Positions 1-8,687 of a DNA stretch of 64,000 bases are shown here, piece by piece. The translations under genes and the position numbers were made by a program. A model generated the notes under the pieces. It saw only the letters and a program-made list of their open reading frames with translations, did not search any database and was not told the origin of the DNA. Origin of the DNA: Rhodoferax sp. (lineage in GTDB: Bacteria > Pseudomonadota > Gammaproteobacteria > Burkholderiales > Burkholderiaceae_C); NCBI RefSeq assembly GCF_023700745.1, contig NZ_JAMPYG010000001.1:310001-374000 (forward strand), in the 5' to 3' direction. Numbering within the stretch: the first letter of the stretch is position 1; each line of letters opens with the position of its first letter.

Positions 1-726
1 GGCGGCGGCTCGCTGATGACGCCCATCCTGATCTTTGTCTTCGGCGTCAAACCCTATATGGCGGTCGGCACCGACCTGCTGTTTGCCGCCTTCACCAAAA
101 TGGGCGGCACGGTCAAGATGGCGCGCTCCGGCCTGGTGCCCTGGCGCGTGGTGCTGCACCTGAGCGCGGGCAGCATTCCGGCGGCCCTCATCACACTGTG
201 GATGCTGAAAACCGTGGGTCCGGCTGATGCGGCCATTCAACACCTGATGACCTCGACACTGGGCGTAGCCCTGCTGCTCACGGCAGCCGCCACCCTGTAC
301 AAGGCACTGCGCGGCAAGGCCGCCCCGACACGCATCGCCGCTGGCCAGGAGGCACAAGCCACCACGCCGCGCCACTGGAGCCTGCCCCTGCTGCTGGGCG
401 CCCTGATCGGTACCCTGGTGTCGCTGACTTCGGTGGGCGCCGGTGCCATTGGCGTCACCGCGCTGATGTTGCTCTACCCCATGCTGCCGCTGCCACGCAT
501 CGTGGCCGCCGACATCGCCTACGCCGTGCCACTCACCCTGGTGGCGGGTGCCGGCCACGCCACGCTGGGCTCGGTCGACTGGTCCATGCTGAGCCTGCTG
601 CTGGCAGGCTCGCTGCCTGGCATCTGGCTCGGTTCGCACTTCATGACCCGTGTGTCCGAGCGCGTGATCCGCTCGCTGTTGTCGGTGCTGCTGGCCTATG
701 CCGGCACCAAACTGATCGCGCTCTGA
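1..726 (+). CDS. Sulfite exporter TauE/SafE family permease (5' end outside window)
   Basis: Membrane permease of the TauE/SafE (DUF81) family, which exports sulfite, sulfoacetate or related organosulfur anions across the inner membrane. The reading frame is open to the first base: codons before the ATG at 16 read GGGSL, the glycine-rich start of the first family repeat, so the true start lies upstream. About 240 residues are visible, with several hydrophobic segments and a second glycine-rich repeat (SVGAGAIG, around residue 140), consistent with two inverted repeats. It ends 48 bp before cysI in the same direction, so a role in sulfite or sulfate balance beside the assimilation genes is likely. 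The substrate cannot be read from sequence. Confidence 0.85.
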   Translation, partial: GGGSLMTPILIFVFGVKPYMAVGTDLLFAAFTKMGGTVKMARSGLVPWRVVLHLSAGSIPAALITLWMLKTVGPADAAIQHLMTSTLGVALLLTAAATLYKALRGKAAPTRIAAGQEAQATTPRHWSLPLLLGALIGTLVSLTSVGAGAIGVTALMLLYPMLPLPRIVAADIAYAVPLTLVAGAGHATLGSVDWSMLSLLLAGSLPGIWLGSHFMTRVSERVIRSLLSVLLAYAGTKLIAL

Positions 727-774
727 TTCCTTCGTATTCCAAACCCATCGGCTTCGCTTTAGTATCCAAGAAAC

Positions 775-2583
775 ATGTACCAATACACAGATTTTGACCG
801 TCAATTCATCCGTCAACGTGCGGCCCAGCATCGTGACCAGCTGGAGCGCAACCTGAAGGGTGAACTCAGCGACGACGAATTTCGTCCGTTGCGATTGCAA
901 AACGGCTGGTACATCCAGCGCTACGCGCCCATGCTGCGTGTGGCCGTGCCTTACGGCGAACTGGCCAGCCGGCAATTGCGGGTACTGGCACAAATTGCCC
1001 GCCAATACGACCAACCCAGCGCAGCCGTCTACCAACACGCCAGCAAAATCCAGGCCGAACTGGGTACGCCGCACCTGCCGGTGGGTTATGGTCACTTCAC
1101 CACCCGCCAAAACGTGCAGTTCAACTGGATCCCGCTGGACAAGAGCGCCGATGTCATGGACCTGCTGGCCACGGTCGACATGCACGGCATCCAGACCAGC
1201 GGCAACTGCATCCGCAACATCACCAGCGACGCTCTGGCCGGCATCGCCCCCGACGAGCTTATTGATCCCCGGCCCTATGCCGAAATCATGCGCCAGTGGA
1301 GCACGCTGCACCCTGAATTTGCCTTCCTGCCGCGCAAATTCAAGATCGCCATCAACGGTGCACGCGAAGACCGCGCCGCCGTTTCCTGGCATGACGTGGG
1401 CCTGCACCTGGTGCGCAACGCCGCCGGCGAGATCGGCTTCAAGGTGCTGGTCGGTGGCGGCATGGGCCGCACCCCGATGATCGCCAGCACCCTGCGCGAG
1501 TTCCTGCCCTGGAACCAGATCCTGAACTACCTCGAAGCCGTGGTGCGCGTCTACAACCGTTTTGGCCGGCGCGACAACCTCTTCAAGGCCCGCATCAAGA
1601 TCCTGGTGAAAGCCGAAGGCCAGCGCTTCATCGACGAAGTGGACGCCGAGTACGAGCAGATTTTGTCGCACGATGGCGCGGCACACGCCATACCCCAGGC
1701 CGAGCTGGACCGCGTGACCGCCTCGTTCGTGGCGCCCGCGCTGACAAAACCGGCCGCCCAGCCCGAGGCGATACAGTTCACTGACAAGGAAAGCGCCGAA
1801 TACCAGCGCTGGCTTAACCAAAACGTGCGCGCGCACAAAAACCCGGCGCTGCGCGCGGTCACGCTGTCCTTCAAACGCCTCGGTTTTGCGCCCGGTGATG
1901 CCACGGCAGAACAGCTCGATGCCGCCGCCGATCTGGCAGACCGCTTCAGCGCCGGCGAAGTGCGCGTCACACACGAACAAAACCTGCTGCTGCCCTGGGT
2001 CGCTGCCGCCGAACTGCCCGCCCTGTGGCAAGCCGCCCGCGCTCTGGGCGTGGCCAAAGCCAACATTGGCCTGCTCACCGACATGATCACCTGCCCCGGC
2101 GGCGACCTGTGCGCGCTGGCCAATGCCCGCTCCATTCCACTGGCGCAAGCCATCACCGAGCGCTACCAGGACCTGGACGAACTGCTCGACCTGGGCGCCG
2201 TTGACCTGCACATCAGCGGCTGCATGAACTCCTGCGGCCACCACCACACCGGCCACATCGGCATCCTGGGCGTGGACAAGGATGGTCGCGAGTGGTACCA
2301 GATCTCGCTGGGCGGCTCCGACGGCAGCACGCTCAGCGGCCTGCCCGTGGCCGGCAAGGTCATCGGCCCATCCTTTGCCGCCTCGGAAGTGACCGACGTG
2401 GTGGAAGCGCTGCTCGACACCTACAGCGCCCAGCGCCTGACCGGTGAAACCTTCATTGCCTGCGTGCGCCGCCTCGGCCTGGAGCCGTTCAAGCTGGCAG
2501 CCAACGCCGTCCGCCACGAAACCCGCGACGGTGGCAAAGTGCTGCACATCCACCTCGCCACGGCCGATGCCGCAACCGACTGA
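775..2583 (+). CDS. cysI: Nitrite/sulfite reductase hemoprotein (assimilatory sulfite reductase CysI)
   Basis: Six-electron reduction of sulfite to sulfide with siroheme and a [4Fe-4S] cluster. The 602-residue protein has the duplicated ferredoxin-like and siroheme half-domains of the family. The N-terminal half carries SGNCIRN near residue 142. The cluster ligands are visible as CPGGDLC (C440, C446) and SGCMNSC (C483, C487), the conserved CX5C and CX3C. No flavoprotein partner CysJ is present nearby. A ferredoxin and a ferredoxin reductase lie 3.6 kb downstream and are plausible electron donors (inference). First gene of cysI-DUF934-cysH-cysD-cysN. A related assimilatory nitrite reductase is the alternative, but the sulfur neighbours argue for sulfite. 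Confidence 0.93.
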   Translation: MYQYTDFDRQFIRQRAAQHRDQLERNLKGELSDDEFRPLRLQNGWYIQRYAPMLRVAVPYGELASRQLRVLAQIARQYDQPSAAVYQHASKIQAELGTPHLPVGYGHFTTRQNVQFNWIPLDKSADVMDLLATVDMHGIQTSGNCIRNITSDALAGIAPDELIDPRPYAEIMRQWSTLHPEFAFLPRKFKIAINGAREDRAAVSWHDVGLHLVRNAAGEIGFKVLVGGGMGRTPMIASTLREFLPWNQILNYLEAVVRVYNRFGRRDNLFKARIKILVKAEGQRFIDEVDAEYEQILSHDGAAHAIPQAELDRVTASFVAPALTKPAAQPEAIQFTDKESAEYQRWLNQNVRAHKNPALRAVTLSFKRLGFAPGDATAEQLDAAADLADRFSAGEVRVTHEQNLLLPWVAAAELPALWQAARALGVAKANIGLLTDMITCPGGDLCALANARSIPLAQAITERYQDLDELLDLGAVDLHISGCMNSCGHHHTGHIGILGVDKDGREWYQISLGGSDGSTLSGLPVAGKVIGPSFAASEVTDVVEALLDTYSAQRLTGETFIACVRRLGLEPFKLAANAVRHETRDGGKVLHIHLATADAATD

Positions 2584-2602
2584 AACCTGGAAGCTCCTGA
2601 AC

Positions 2603-3001
2603 ATGAACACGCTTGAACTGATTTCTTCAGCCGCCCATGCCGAGGCGCCGACTGACGGCCAGGTGATCGACCTGGCCAATGACGTCGATCCCCGCACCCT
2701 GACGCTCGATGGCGTCACACGCATCAACCTGCATTTCCCCAAGTTCACCGACGGGCGCGCCTTCAGCCAGGCCTACCTGCTGCGCCGACGCCTCGATTTC
2801 AAGGGCGACATCCGCGCCACCGGCGACGTCCTGGTGGACCAGGTGCTGCAAATGCAGCGCAGCGGTTTCAGCTCGGCCGTGTTGCGCGCCGACCAGAATC
2901 TGGCGCATGCCGAGCGTCAATTGCAGCGTTACCCGGAGTTTTACCAGGGTGATTCCGCCAGCCCGCAGGCCCTGTTCACCCGCCAGAAAGCCACCCCATG
3001 A
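2603..3001 (+). CDS. DUF934 domain-containing protein of the sulfate assimilation operon
   Basis: A 132-residue soluble protein of the DUF934 family, almost always found between cysI and cysH in proteobacteria. Its biochemical function is not established; database names such as putative oxidoreductase rest on context. The conserved core runs from about residue 40 (LHFPKFTDGRAFSQAYLLR) to the DQVLQMQRSGF region. The ATG at 2603 was chosen because an in-frame upstream extension would run into cysI. It starts 19 bp after cysI, and its TGA overlaps the cysH ATG by 4 bp (ATGA), so translation is probably coupled. A role in sulfite reduction or APS reduction is inferred from position alone. Confidence 0.9.
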   Translation: MNTLELISSAAHAEAPTDGQVIDLANDVDPRTLTLDGVTRINLHFPKFTDGRAFSQAYLLRRRLDFKGDIRATGDVLVDQVLQMQRSGFSSAVLRADQNLAHAERQLQRYPEFYQGDSASPQALFTRQKATP

Positions 3002-3756
3002 GTGCGATCGACCTCAACGCCCGCGCCTCCAGCACCTTCGCGCAAAAGCTCGCCGACACCCAGGCACTGCTGCAGCAGGCCGCGCAAGATTACACCCCGC
3101 GACAGAGCGGCGACGCGCCGCGCATCACGCTGGCCTGCAGTCTGGGCGCCGAAGACATGGTGCTGGCGCACCTGATCAACAACCTGCAGCTCAACATCGG
3201 CATCTTTGTGCTGGAAACCGGCCAACTTCACGCCGAAACACTGGCGCTGCTGGAGCGGCTGCAGGCCAGCTCGCGGGCACCAGTGCAGGTGTTCAAGCCG
3301 GTCCAGGAAGTCGCCATCCAATTCGTGGAACGCGAAGGCAAAGACGCCATGTACAAGAGCATTGCCCTGCGCAAGGCCTGCTGCGGCATTCGCAAGATGG
3401 AGCCGCTGGGCCGCGCCCTGGCTGGCAAGGACGCCTGGATCACCGGCCTGCGCCGTGAGCAATCAGGTGCCCGCGCCGAAGTGCCCTCAATCGACCGCAG
3501 CGATGCAGCCAAAGTCAAATATAACCCGCTGGCCGACTGGACCTGGGGCGACGTGTGGTTTTACATCGCCCAAAACAAGGTCGACTACAACCCGCTGCAC
3601 GACCAGTTCTACCCCAGCATCGGCTGTGCCCCCTGCACCCGTGCCATCAGCCTGGGCGAAGACTTCCGCGCCGGACGCTGGTGGTGGGAAGACGAAACTG
3701 CCAAGGAATGCGGCCTGCACGTCAAAGCCAGCCCGCTGCCGAACATAAAAAGCTGA
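2998..3756 (+). CDS. cysH: Phosphoadenylyl-/adenylyl-sulfate reductase CysH, [4Fe-4S] (APS) type
   Basis: Reduces activated sulfate to sulfite and AMP (or PAP) using thioredoxin. The 252-residue protein has the adenine-nucleotide alpha-hydrolase fold. It shows the full cluster signature of the bacterial APS-reducing class: CC at 128-129 and CAPC at 210-213. The catalytic cysteine is C238 in KECGLH near the C-terminus. Enzymes with this signature use APS directly. No APS kinase (cysC) is seen in the window and CysN is not fused to one, which fits direct APS reduction. It overlaps the DUF934 gene by 4 bp and lies 3 bp before cysD, so all three are probably one transcript. Confidence 0.93.
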   Translation: MSAIDLNARASSTFAQKLADTQALLQQAAQDYTPRQSGDAPRITLACSLGAEDMVLAHLINNLQLNIGIFVLETGQLHAETLALLERLQASSRAPVQVFKPVQEVAIQFVEREGKDAMYKSIALRKACCGIRKMEPLGRALAGKDAWITGLRREQSGARAEVPSIDRSDAAKVKYNPLADWTWGDVWFYIAQNKVDYNPLHDQFYPSIGCAPCTRAISLGEDFRAGRWWWEDETAKECGLHVKASPLPNIKS

Positions 3757-3759
3757 AAA

Positions 3760-4731
3760 ATGAACGCACCTACCCCATCAGAACTGCTGCAAACCATGAC
3801 GCACCACCCTCGCCCCGACCATTTAAGCAACGCCCACCTTGACGCACTCGAAGAAGAAACCATCTTCATCCTGCGCGAAGTGGCCGCCGCCTTTGAGCGA
3901 CCGACCCTGCTGTTTTCAGGCGGCAAAGACTCGCTGGTGATGCTCAAGTGCGCCGAGAAAGCCTTTGGCACGCCGGCCACCGGCGGCCGGATTCCCTACC
4001 CGCTGCTGATGATCGACACCGGCCACAACTTCCACGAGGTCACTGACTTCCGCGACGCCCGCGCCAAGGAACTGGGCGCCGAACTGATCGTGCGCAGCGT
4101 TGAAGACTCGATGGCGCGCGGCACCGTGCGCCTGGCGCATCCGGGTGAGTCACGCAACGTGCACCAATCGGTCACGCTGCTCGAAGCGATCGAAGAATTT
4201 CGTTTTGACGCACTCATTGGCGGCGCCCGCCGCGACGAAGAAAAAGCCCGCGCCAAGGAGCGCATCTTCAGCCACCGCGACAGCTTTGGCCAGTGGCAAC
4301 CCAAAGACCAACGGCCCGAGCTGTGGACGCTGTTCAACACCAAACTGCAGCCCGGCGAGCACTTCCGCGTGTTCCCGATCAGCAACTGGACCGAGCTCGA
4401 CGTCTGGCAATACATTGCGCGCGAAGCCATTGCCCTGCCCGCGCTCTACTACAGCCACCAGCGCGAAGTGGTCGAACGCAAGGGCCTGCTGGTGCCGGTG
4501 ACCGAACTCACGCCCCTGAAACCCGGCGAAGTGGCAGAAATGCGCGACGTGCGTTTTCGCACCGTGGGCGACATCACCTGCACCTGCCCAGTCGAAAGCT
4601 TGGCCGCCACGCCGGAACAAATCGTCATGGAGACCCTGGCCGCCGACGTGAGCGAACGCGGCGCCACCCGCATGGACGACAAAACCTCGGAAGCTTCGAT
4701 GGAGAAGCGCAAAAAAGATGGCTATTTCTAG
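3760..4731 (+). CDS. cysD: Sulfate adenylyltransferase subunit 2 (CysD)
   Basis: Catalytic ATP-pyrophosphatase subunit of ATP sulfurylase, forming APS from sulfate and ATP together with the GTPase CysN. The PP-loop SGGKDS is at residues 53-58, and the length of 323 residues is slightly above the usual 300 because of a short N-terminal extension. The conserved C-terminal region CTCPVES and the final EKRKKDGYF are typical. It starts 3 bp after cysH. The gap to cysN is 119 bp instead of the usual few bases, because a pair of REP-like palindromes sits between them. Confidence 0.95.
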   Translation: MNAPTPSELLQTMTHHPRPDHLSNAHLDALEEETIFILREVAAAFERPTLLFSGGKDSLVMLKCAEKAFGTPATGGRIPYPLLMIDTGHNFHEVTDFRDARAKELGAELIVRSVEDSMARGTVRLAHPGESRNVHQSVTLLEAIEEFRFDALIGGARRDEEKARAKERIFSHRDSFGQWQPKDQRPELWTLFNTKLQPGEHFRVFPISNWTELDVWQYIAREAIALPALYYSHQREVVERKGLLVPVTELTPLKPGEVAEMRDVRFRTVGDITCTCPVESLAATPEQIVMETLAADVSERGATRMDDKTSEASMEKRKKDGYF

Positions 4732-4733
4732 CA

Positions 4734-4812
4734 GCCTTCGGCCCGAGGGCGGGCCTCCCACAAAGGCAGGGCCAGCACCCTGTGGGAGCGGCGCCCTCGC
4801 CGCGAATGCCCC
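4734..4812. repeat. REP-like palindrome pair (type B reverse, type A forward) between cysD and cysN
   Basis: Two dispersed palindromes face each other. The first (4734-4768) is type B on the minus strand, with stem GGCCCG/CGGGCC around a CCCT loop. The second (4790-4812) is type A on the plus strand, with stem GCGGCG/CGCCGC around the same loop. Both carry the GTGGGAG head. The pair enlarges an operon junction that is normally tight, so it may affect cysN expression or transcript stability. Confidence 0.85.
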
Positions 4813-4850
4813 CGAACAGCCATTGACCCGTTAACTCAATCACCCTCACC

Positions 4851-6170
4851 ATGATGACCACGAATAATTCCGCTGCGCCAACTGCACAGACCGCGACGCC
4901 AGGCCAGTCCGACACCAGCACGGCCCTCAAATTCATCACTTGCGGCAGCGTGGATGACGGCAAAAGCACCTTGATCGGCCGCCTGCTCGTTGACAGCCGC
5001 TCGGTGCTGCAAGACCAGTTGGCCAACGTCTCCAAAAGCGGCGAAGCCGACCTGGCGCAATTCACCGACGGCCTCTCCGCCGAGCGCGAGCAAGGCATTA
5101 CCATCGACGTCGCCTACCGCTACTTCAACACCGCCAACCGCAAGTTCATCATTGGCGACGCGCCCGGCCACGAGCAATACACCCGCAACATGGTCACCGC
5201 CGCCAGCAGCGCCGATGCCGCCGTGGTGCTGGTCGATGCCACCAAGCTGCAATGGCAGGACGCGGATTTGAATCTGCTGCCACAGACCCGCCGCCATTCG
5301 CTGCTGTGCCACTTGCTGCGCGTGCCCAGCATCGTCTTTGCCGTCAACAAGCTCGACGCTCTGGGTGCCGATGCCGAAAAGGCATTTGTCCATATCCGCG
5401 CAGCACTGGAAAAGTTCTCAGCCGAGGCTGGCATTGAAGTCACCGCCATCGTGCCGATCTCGGCGCTCAAGGGCCACAACGTGGTCGAATCGACCGACGA
5501 CGGCTGGTGCGGCTACAACGGCCTGAGCCTGCTCGACATTCTGGAAGAACTGCCGGTGACCCCCGCCGATACGGCGTTGCCACTGGCATTTCCGGTGCAA
5601 TGGGTCGAAAAATTTTCTGCCAGCGCCGACACCTCGCAAGGTCGCCGGGTGTTCTGGGGCCGGGTCGGTGCGGGCGTTGCCCAGGTCGGCCAGACCGTCA
5701 AGGTGCTGCCCAGCGGACAAACCGCCACCATCGCCCAGGTGCTGGGCCACACCCGCCAGCCGCGCACGGTACCAGCCGGTCACAGCGCCGGTATCGTGCT
5801 CGACCGCGAAGTGGACGTGTCGCGCGGCGACTGGCTGCTGGCCACTGATGCCGCGCCCGCCAGCCGTGAAATCACGGTCACGGTGGCCTGGATGGATGAC
5901 GAACCGCTGGTCGCCGGGCGCACCTACTGGGCGCTGCACGGCCACCGCTGGGTGAAAGCGCGCGTCAAACGCGTGGTGCACCGGCTCGACATCAACACGC
6001 TGGCCGAGGAGGACGCAAGCGCGCTCCCAGCCAACAGCATCGGCCACGTCGAACTGCTGTTGCAGGAGCCCCTTGCCGTGCAGTCGTTCAACACCTCGCG
6101 CGTGCTGGGCGCTTTGGTGCTGGTCGATACCGCCAGCCACAGAACCGCAGGGGCGGCCCTGGTGAATTGA
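4851..6170 (+). CDS. cysN: Sulfate adenylyltransferase subunit 1, GTPase (CysN)
   Basis: Translation-factor-like GTPase that drives APS synthesis by CysD. The 439-residue protein has the P-loop at residues 32-40 (GSVDDGKST), the DAPGHEQYTRNM switch II region and the NKLD guanine-specificity motif, then two beta-barrel domains. It stops at the usual CysN length, so there is no fused CysC kinase domain. Two ATGs in tandem open the frame (4851, 4854) and no convincing ribosome binding site precedes them. It follows cysD after a 119-bp REP-containing gap. Confidence 0.95.
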   Translation: MMTTNNSAAPTAQTATPGQSDTSTALKFITCGSVDDGKSTLIGRLLVDSRSVLQDQLANVSKSGEADLAQFTDGLSAEREQGITIDVAYRYFNTANRKFIIGDAPGHEQYTRNMVTAASSADAAVVLVDATKLQWQDADLNLLPQTRRHSLLCHLLRVPSIVFAVNKLDALGADAEKAFVHIRAALEKFSAEAGIEVTAIVPISALKGHNVVESTDDGWCGYNGLSLLDILEELPVTPADTALPLAFPVQWVEKFSASADTSQGRRVFWGRVGAGVAQVGQTVKVLPSGQTATIAQVLGHTRQPRTVPAGHSAGIVLDREVDVSRGDWLLATDAAPASREITVTVAWMDDEPLVAGRTYWALHGHRWVKARVKRVVHRLDINTLAEEDASALPANSIGHVELLLQEPLAVQSFNTSRVLGALVLVDTASHRTAGAALVN

Positions 6171-6240
6171 CACGATACCGCAGCCCTTGAACCCGAGCCT
6201 TTAAAATCTCTCTTTTGCTTACAACCGAAGAAATACCAAC

Positions 6241-6570
6241 ATGACCCATACCGTCACCGAAGCCTGCATCAAGTGCAAGTACACCGATTGTGTCGATGTC
6301 TGCCCCGTGGACTGTTTTCGCGAAGGTCCCAACTTCTTGACCATCGACCCCGATGAATGTATTGACTGCGCAGTCTGCATCCCCGAATGCCCGGTCAACG
6401 CCATTTACGCCGAAGAAGATGTGCCCAAGGACCAGCGCCACATGACCAAGCTCAACGCCGAGCTGGCCAAGCTGCCCACCTGGAAAAGCATCACCAAGCG
6501 CAAACCAGCGCTGCCCGAAGCCGAAGAATGGAAAGACAAGACCGGCAAACTGTCCGAGTTGATCCGCTGA
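6241..6570 (+). CDS. fdxA: 7Fe-8S ferredoxin FdxA
   Basis: Small electron carrier with one [3Fe-4S] and one [4Fe-4S] cluster. In 109 residues the cysteines are at 9, 12, 17, 21, 25, 40, 43, 46 and 50, the spacing of Azotobacter-type seven-iron ferredoxins (the 3Fe ligands and the extra cysteine of that class are recognisable). A long C-terminal extension (about 55-109) is typical of FdxA. It lies 70 bp after cysN and about 110 bp before a ferredoxin reductase, same strand. An A/T-rich stretch with TAAAAT (about 6202-6207) could be its -10, so it may have its own promoter. Confidence 0.93.
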   Translation: MTHTVTEACIKCKYTDCVDVCPVDCFREGPNFLTIDPDECIDCAVCIPECPVNAIYAEEDVPKDQRHMTKLNAELAKLPTWKSITKRKPALPEAEEWKDKTGKLSELIR

Positions 6571-6597
6571 ACCCGAAATCGATTCCCATGTCGGCAC

Positions 6598-6659
6598 CCT
6601 GTGGGAGCAGCATCCTGTGGGAACACTGCTCTGTAGGAGCGGCGCCCTCGCCGCGAAGG
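6598..6659 (+). repeat. REP-like palindrome (type A) with two degenerate partial heads
   Basis: A complete type A unit (GTAGGAG head, stem GCGGCG/CGCCGC, CCCT loop) occupies about 6631-6659. Two truncated GTGGGA heads stand just upstream (6598-6630). It lies between fdxA and the ferredoxin reductase gene. Confidence 0.8.
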
Positions 6660-6678
6660 TCTTTGACCCCCGCACCCC

Positions 6679-7740
6679 ATGACTGACCCCACCCCCATCC
6701 CCACCGACGCCCTGGTCATCGGGGCCGGGCCGGTGGGCTTGTTCCAGGTGTTTCAACTGGGTCTGCAGGGCATCCACGCCCAGGTGGTCGATGTGCTGGA
6801 GCAGGCTGGCGGCCAGTGCATCGAACTCTACCCCGACAAGCCCCTCTACGACATTCCCGGCCTGCCTTACAGCACCGGCCGCGAGTTGACACAGCGGCTG
6901 CTGCAACAAGTGGCCCCCTTCAAACCCACGTTTCATTTCAACCAGCAGGTCAGCCAGCTCAAGCGTCAGGCCGATGGCCGCTGGCTTGTTGCCACGCCGG
7001 AACAGCAATTTCTGACCCGTACCGTGTTCATTGCCGCAGGTGTAGGCGCCTTTGTGCCCAAGGAACTCAAAATTGACGGGCTGGCAACTTTTGCCGGCAG
7101 CCAGTTGTTTTACCGCCTGCCCCGCCCTGAACAACGCAAGGGCCGGCATGTGGTGGTGGTCGGCGGCGAAGAAAACGCGGTGGACAACGCCATCGCCCTG
7201 GTCGCTGAAGGACCCCACCAGGCCGCCAGCGTGACCCTGATGCACCGGCGCGACGTGCTGCAAGCCAGCCCGCAGGCGCTGGAAAAGCTGGCCGAATTGC
7301 GTACCAATGGCCGCATCCAATTTATCACCGGGCAAATCACCAGCATCGCAACGCAGGGCGACCGGCTCACGTCGGTGGCGGTAAACACCCCCGAAGACCA
7401 GACCCTGAACCTGCCACTGGATGCGCTGCTGGTGTGCCAGGGCATCAGCCCCAAACTGGGGCCAATCTCCGAATGGGGCCTGACCATGGAGCGCAAACAA
7501 CTCAGCGTGGACCCGGCCACGTTTGCCACCAGCGAAGCCGGGATTTATGCCGTGGGCGATGTCAACAGCTACCCCGGCAAAAAGAAACTGATCGTCTGCG
7601 GTTTTCACGAAGCCACGCTGGCCGCCTTTGCCGCGGCCAGTTACCTCAACCCGCAAGCCTCGGGCGTGCTGCAATACACCACCAGCAGTGCGCTGTTGCA
7701 GCAGCGGCTGGGCGTTGAAACCAACGCGGCTTCAGCCTGA
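6679..7740 (+). CDS. Ferredoxin--NADP+ reductase, thioredoxin-reductase-like (FNR type 2)
   Basis: Flavoprotein that transfers electrons between NADPH and ferredoxin. The 353-residue protein has an N-terminal FAD motif (GAGPVGLFQ, about residues 14-22), a central NADPH-binding domain with GGEENAVDNA, and a C-terminal AVGDVNSYPGKKK flavin contact. The CxxC redox pair of thioredoxin reductases is absent, which places it with the ferredoxin-NADP reductases of this fold. It lies directly downstream of fdxA in the same direction. I infer that the two provide electrons to ferredoxin-dependent enzymes such as CysI. It ends at 7740, adjacent to the convergent cysE stop. Confidence 0.88.
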   Translation: MTDPTPIPTDALVIGAGPVGLFQVFQLGLQGIHAQVVDVLEQAGGQCIELYPDKPLYDIPGLPYSTGRELTQRLLQQVAPFKPTFHFNQQVSQLKRQADGRWLVATPEQQFLTRTVFIAAGVGAFVPKELKIDGLATFAGSQLFYRLPRPEQRKGRHVVVVGGEENAVDNAIALVAEGPHQAASVTLMHRRDVLQASPQALEKLAELRTNGRIQFITGQITSIATQGDRLTSVAVNTPEDQTLNLPLDALLVCQGISPKLGPISEWGLTMERKQLSVDPATFATSEAGIYAVGDVNSYPGKKKLIVCGFHEATLAAFAAASYLNPQASGVLQYTTSSALLQQRLGVETNAASA

Positions 7741-8514
7741 TTACTTCCCCACTAGCTGATTGAGCTTGTCGGCCTGGAAATGCTCCTGCATGGCAGCGTC
7801 GCCCGGCACCACGGTGCTTTCGTTGCGCTGGCAGCTCAGCTTTTCCAGGGCTTGCCACAGCATGGAAATCTGGTGCTCCTGCGTGGCCGCGTTGTCGATC
7901 AGGCCGCGCATGGCCTGGCTCAGGGGATCGTCGCTTTGCGTGACACCATAGGCTGAAAAGCCCATTTTGGAAGCCGCCTCCTCGCGCTTCGCATCCTGCT
8001 CGGCCTGGATGATGCGCGCCGGGTTGCCCACGGCGGTGGCGCCTGCGGGCACCGGCTTGGTGACCACCGCGTTCGAGCCTACCTTGGCGCCATCGCCCAC
8101 GGTAAAGCCGCCCAGCACCTGCGCGCCTGCCCCCACCACCACGCCACGGCCCAGCGTGGGGTGACGCTTGGTGCCTTTGTAAAGCGAGGTGCCGCCCAGC
8201 GTCACACCTTGGTAAATGGTGCAGCCGTCGCCAATTTCAGCGGTCTCGCCCACCACCACGCCCATGGCATGGTCAAAAAACACGCGCTCGCCAATTTTGG
8301 CGCCGGGGTGAATCTCGATGCCGGTGAAAAAGCGCGCCAGATGCGAAATAAACCGCCCCAGCCATTTGAAGTCATGCGTCCAGCAGGCGTGCGCCAGCCG
8401 GTGCAGCAACACGGCGTGCACGCCGGGGTAACAGGTGAGCACTTCCCAGGCAGTGCGGGCCGCCGGGTCGCGCTCCAGAATGCATTGAACGTCGGATTTG
8501 AGTCTTGAATACAT
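7741..8514 (-). CDS. cysE: Serine O-acetyltransferase (CysE)
   Basis: Acetylates L-serine with acetyl-CoA to O-acetylserine, the carbon acceptor for sulfide in cysteine synthesis. The 257-residue protein has the N-terminal helical domain followed by a left-handed hexapeptide-repeat beta-helix ([33 protein letters not shown]). The catalytic His of the [16 protein letters not shown] region is present. A tail of about 60 residues after the beta-helix is longer than in enteric CysE. Its stop abuts the stop of the ferredoxin reductase gene (convergent). Confidence 0.93.
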   Translation of the reverse strand: MYSRLKSDVQCILERDPAARTAWEVLTCYPGVHAVLLHRLAHACWTHDFKWLGRFISHLARFFTGIEIHPGAKIGERVFFDHAMGVVVGETAEIGDGCTIYQGVTLGGTSLYKGTKRHPTLGRGVVVGAGAQVLGGFTVGDGAKVGSNAVVTKPVPAGATAVGNPARIIQAEQDAKREEAASKMGFSAYGVTQSDDPLSQAMRGLIDNAATQEHQISMLWQALEKLSCQRNESTVVPGDAAMQEHFQADKLNQLVGK

Positions 8515-8565
8515 GGGGTGAGTTTATTCGCTCGCAAAGGCGTCTGCTAATGTGGCATCGGCGCC

Positions 8566-8661
8566 CTGCAGGAGCGGCGCCCTCGCCGCGAATGCCCCCA
8601 GAACAGCCTTCGGCCCGAGGGCGGGCCTCCTACAAAGGCAAGGCCTCCCACAAAGGCAGGG
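8566..8661. repeat. REP-like cluster between cysE and trmJ (type A forward, type B reverse, partial)
   Basis: Type A forward (8566-8598, head with CAGGAG) is followed by type B reverse (8606-8639) and a truncated extra head (8640-8661). It fills most of the 173-bp gap between the starts of cysE and the end of trmJ. Confidence 0.82.
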
Positions 8662-8687
8662 CCGCCCTCTTTATGGGTTGTCCGGCT

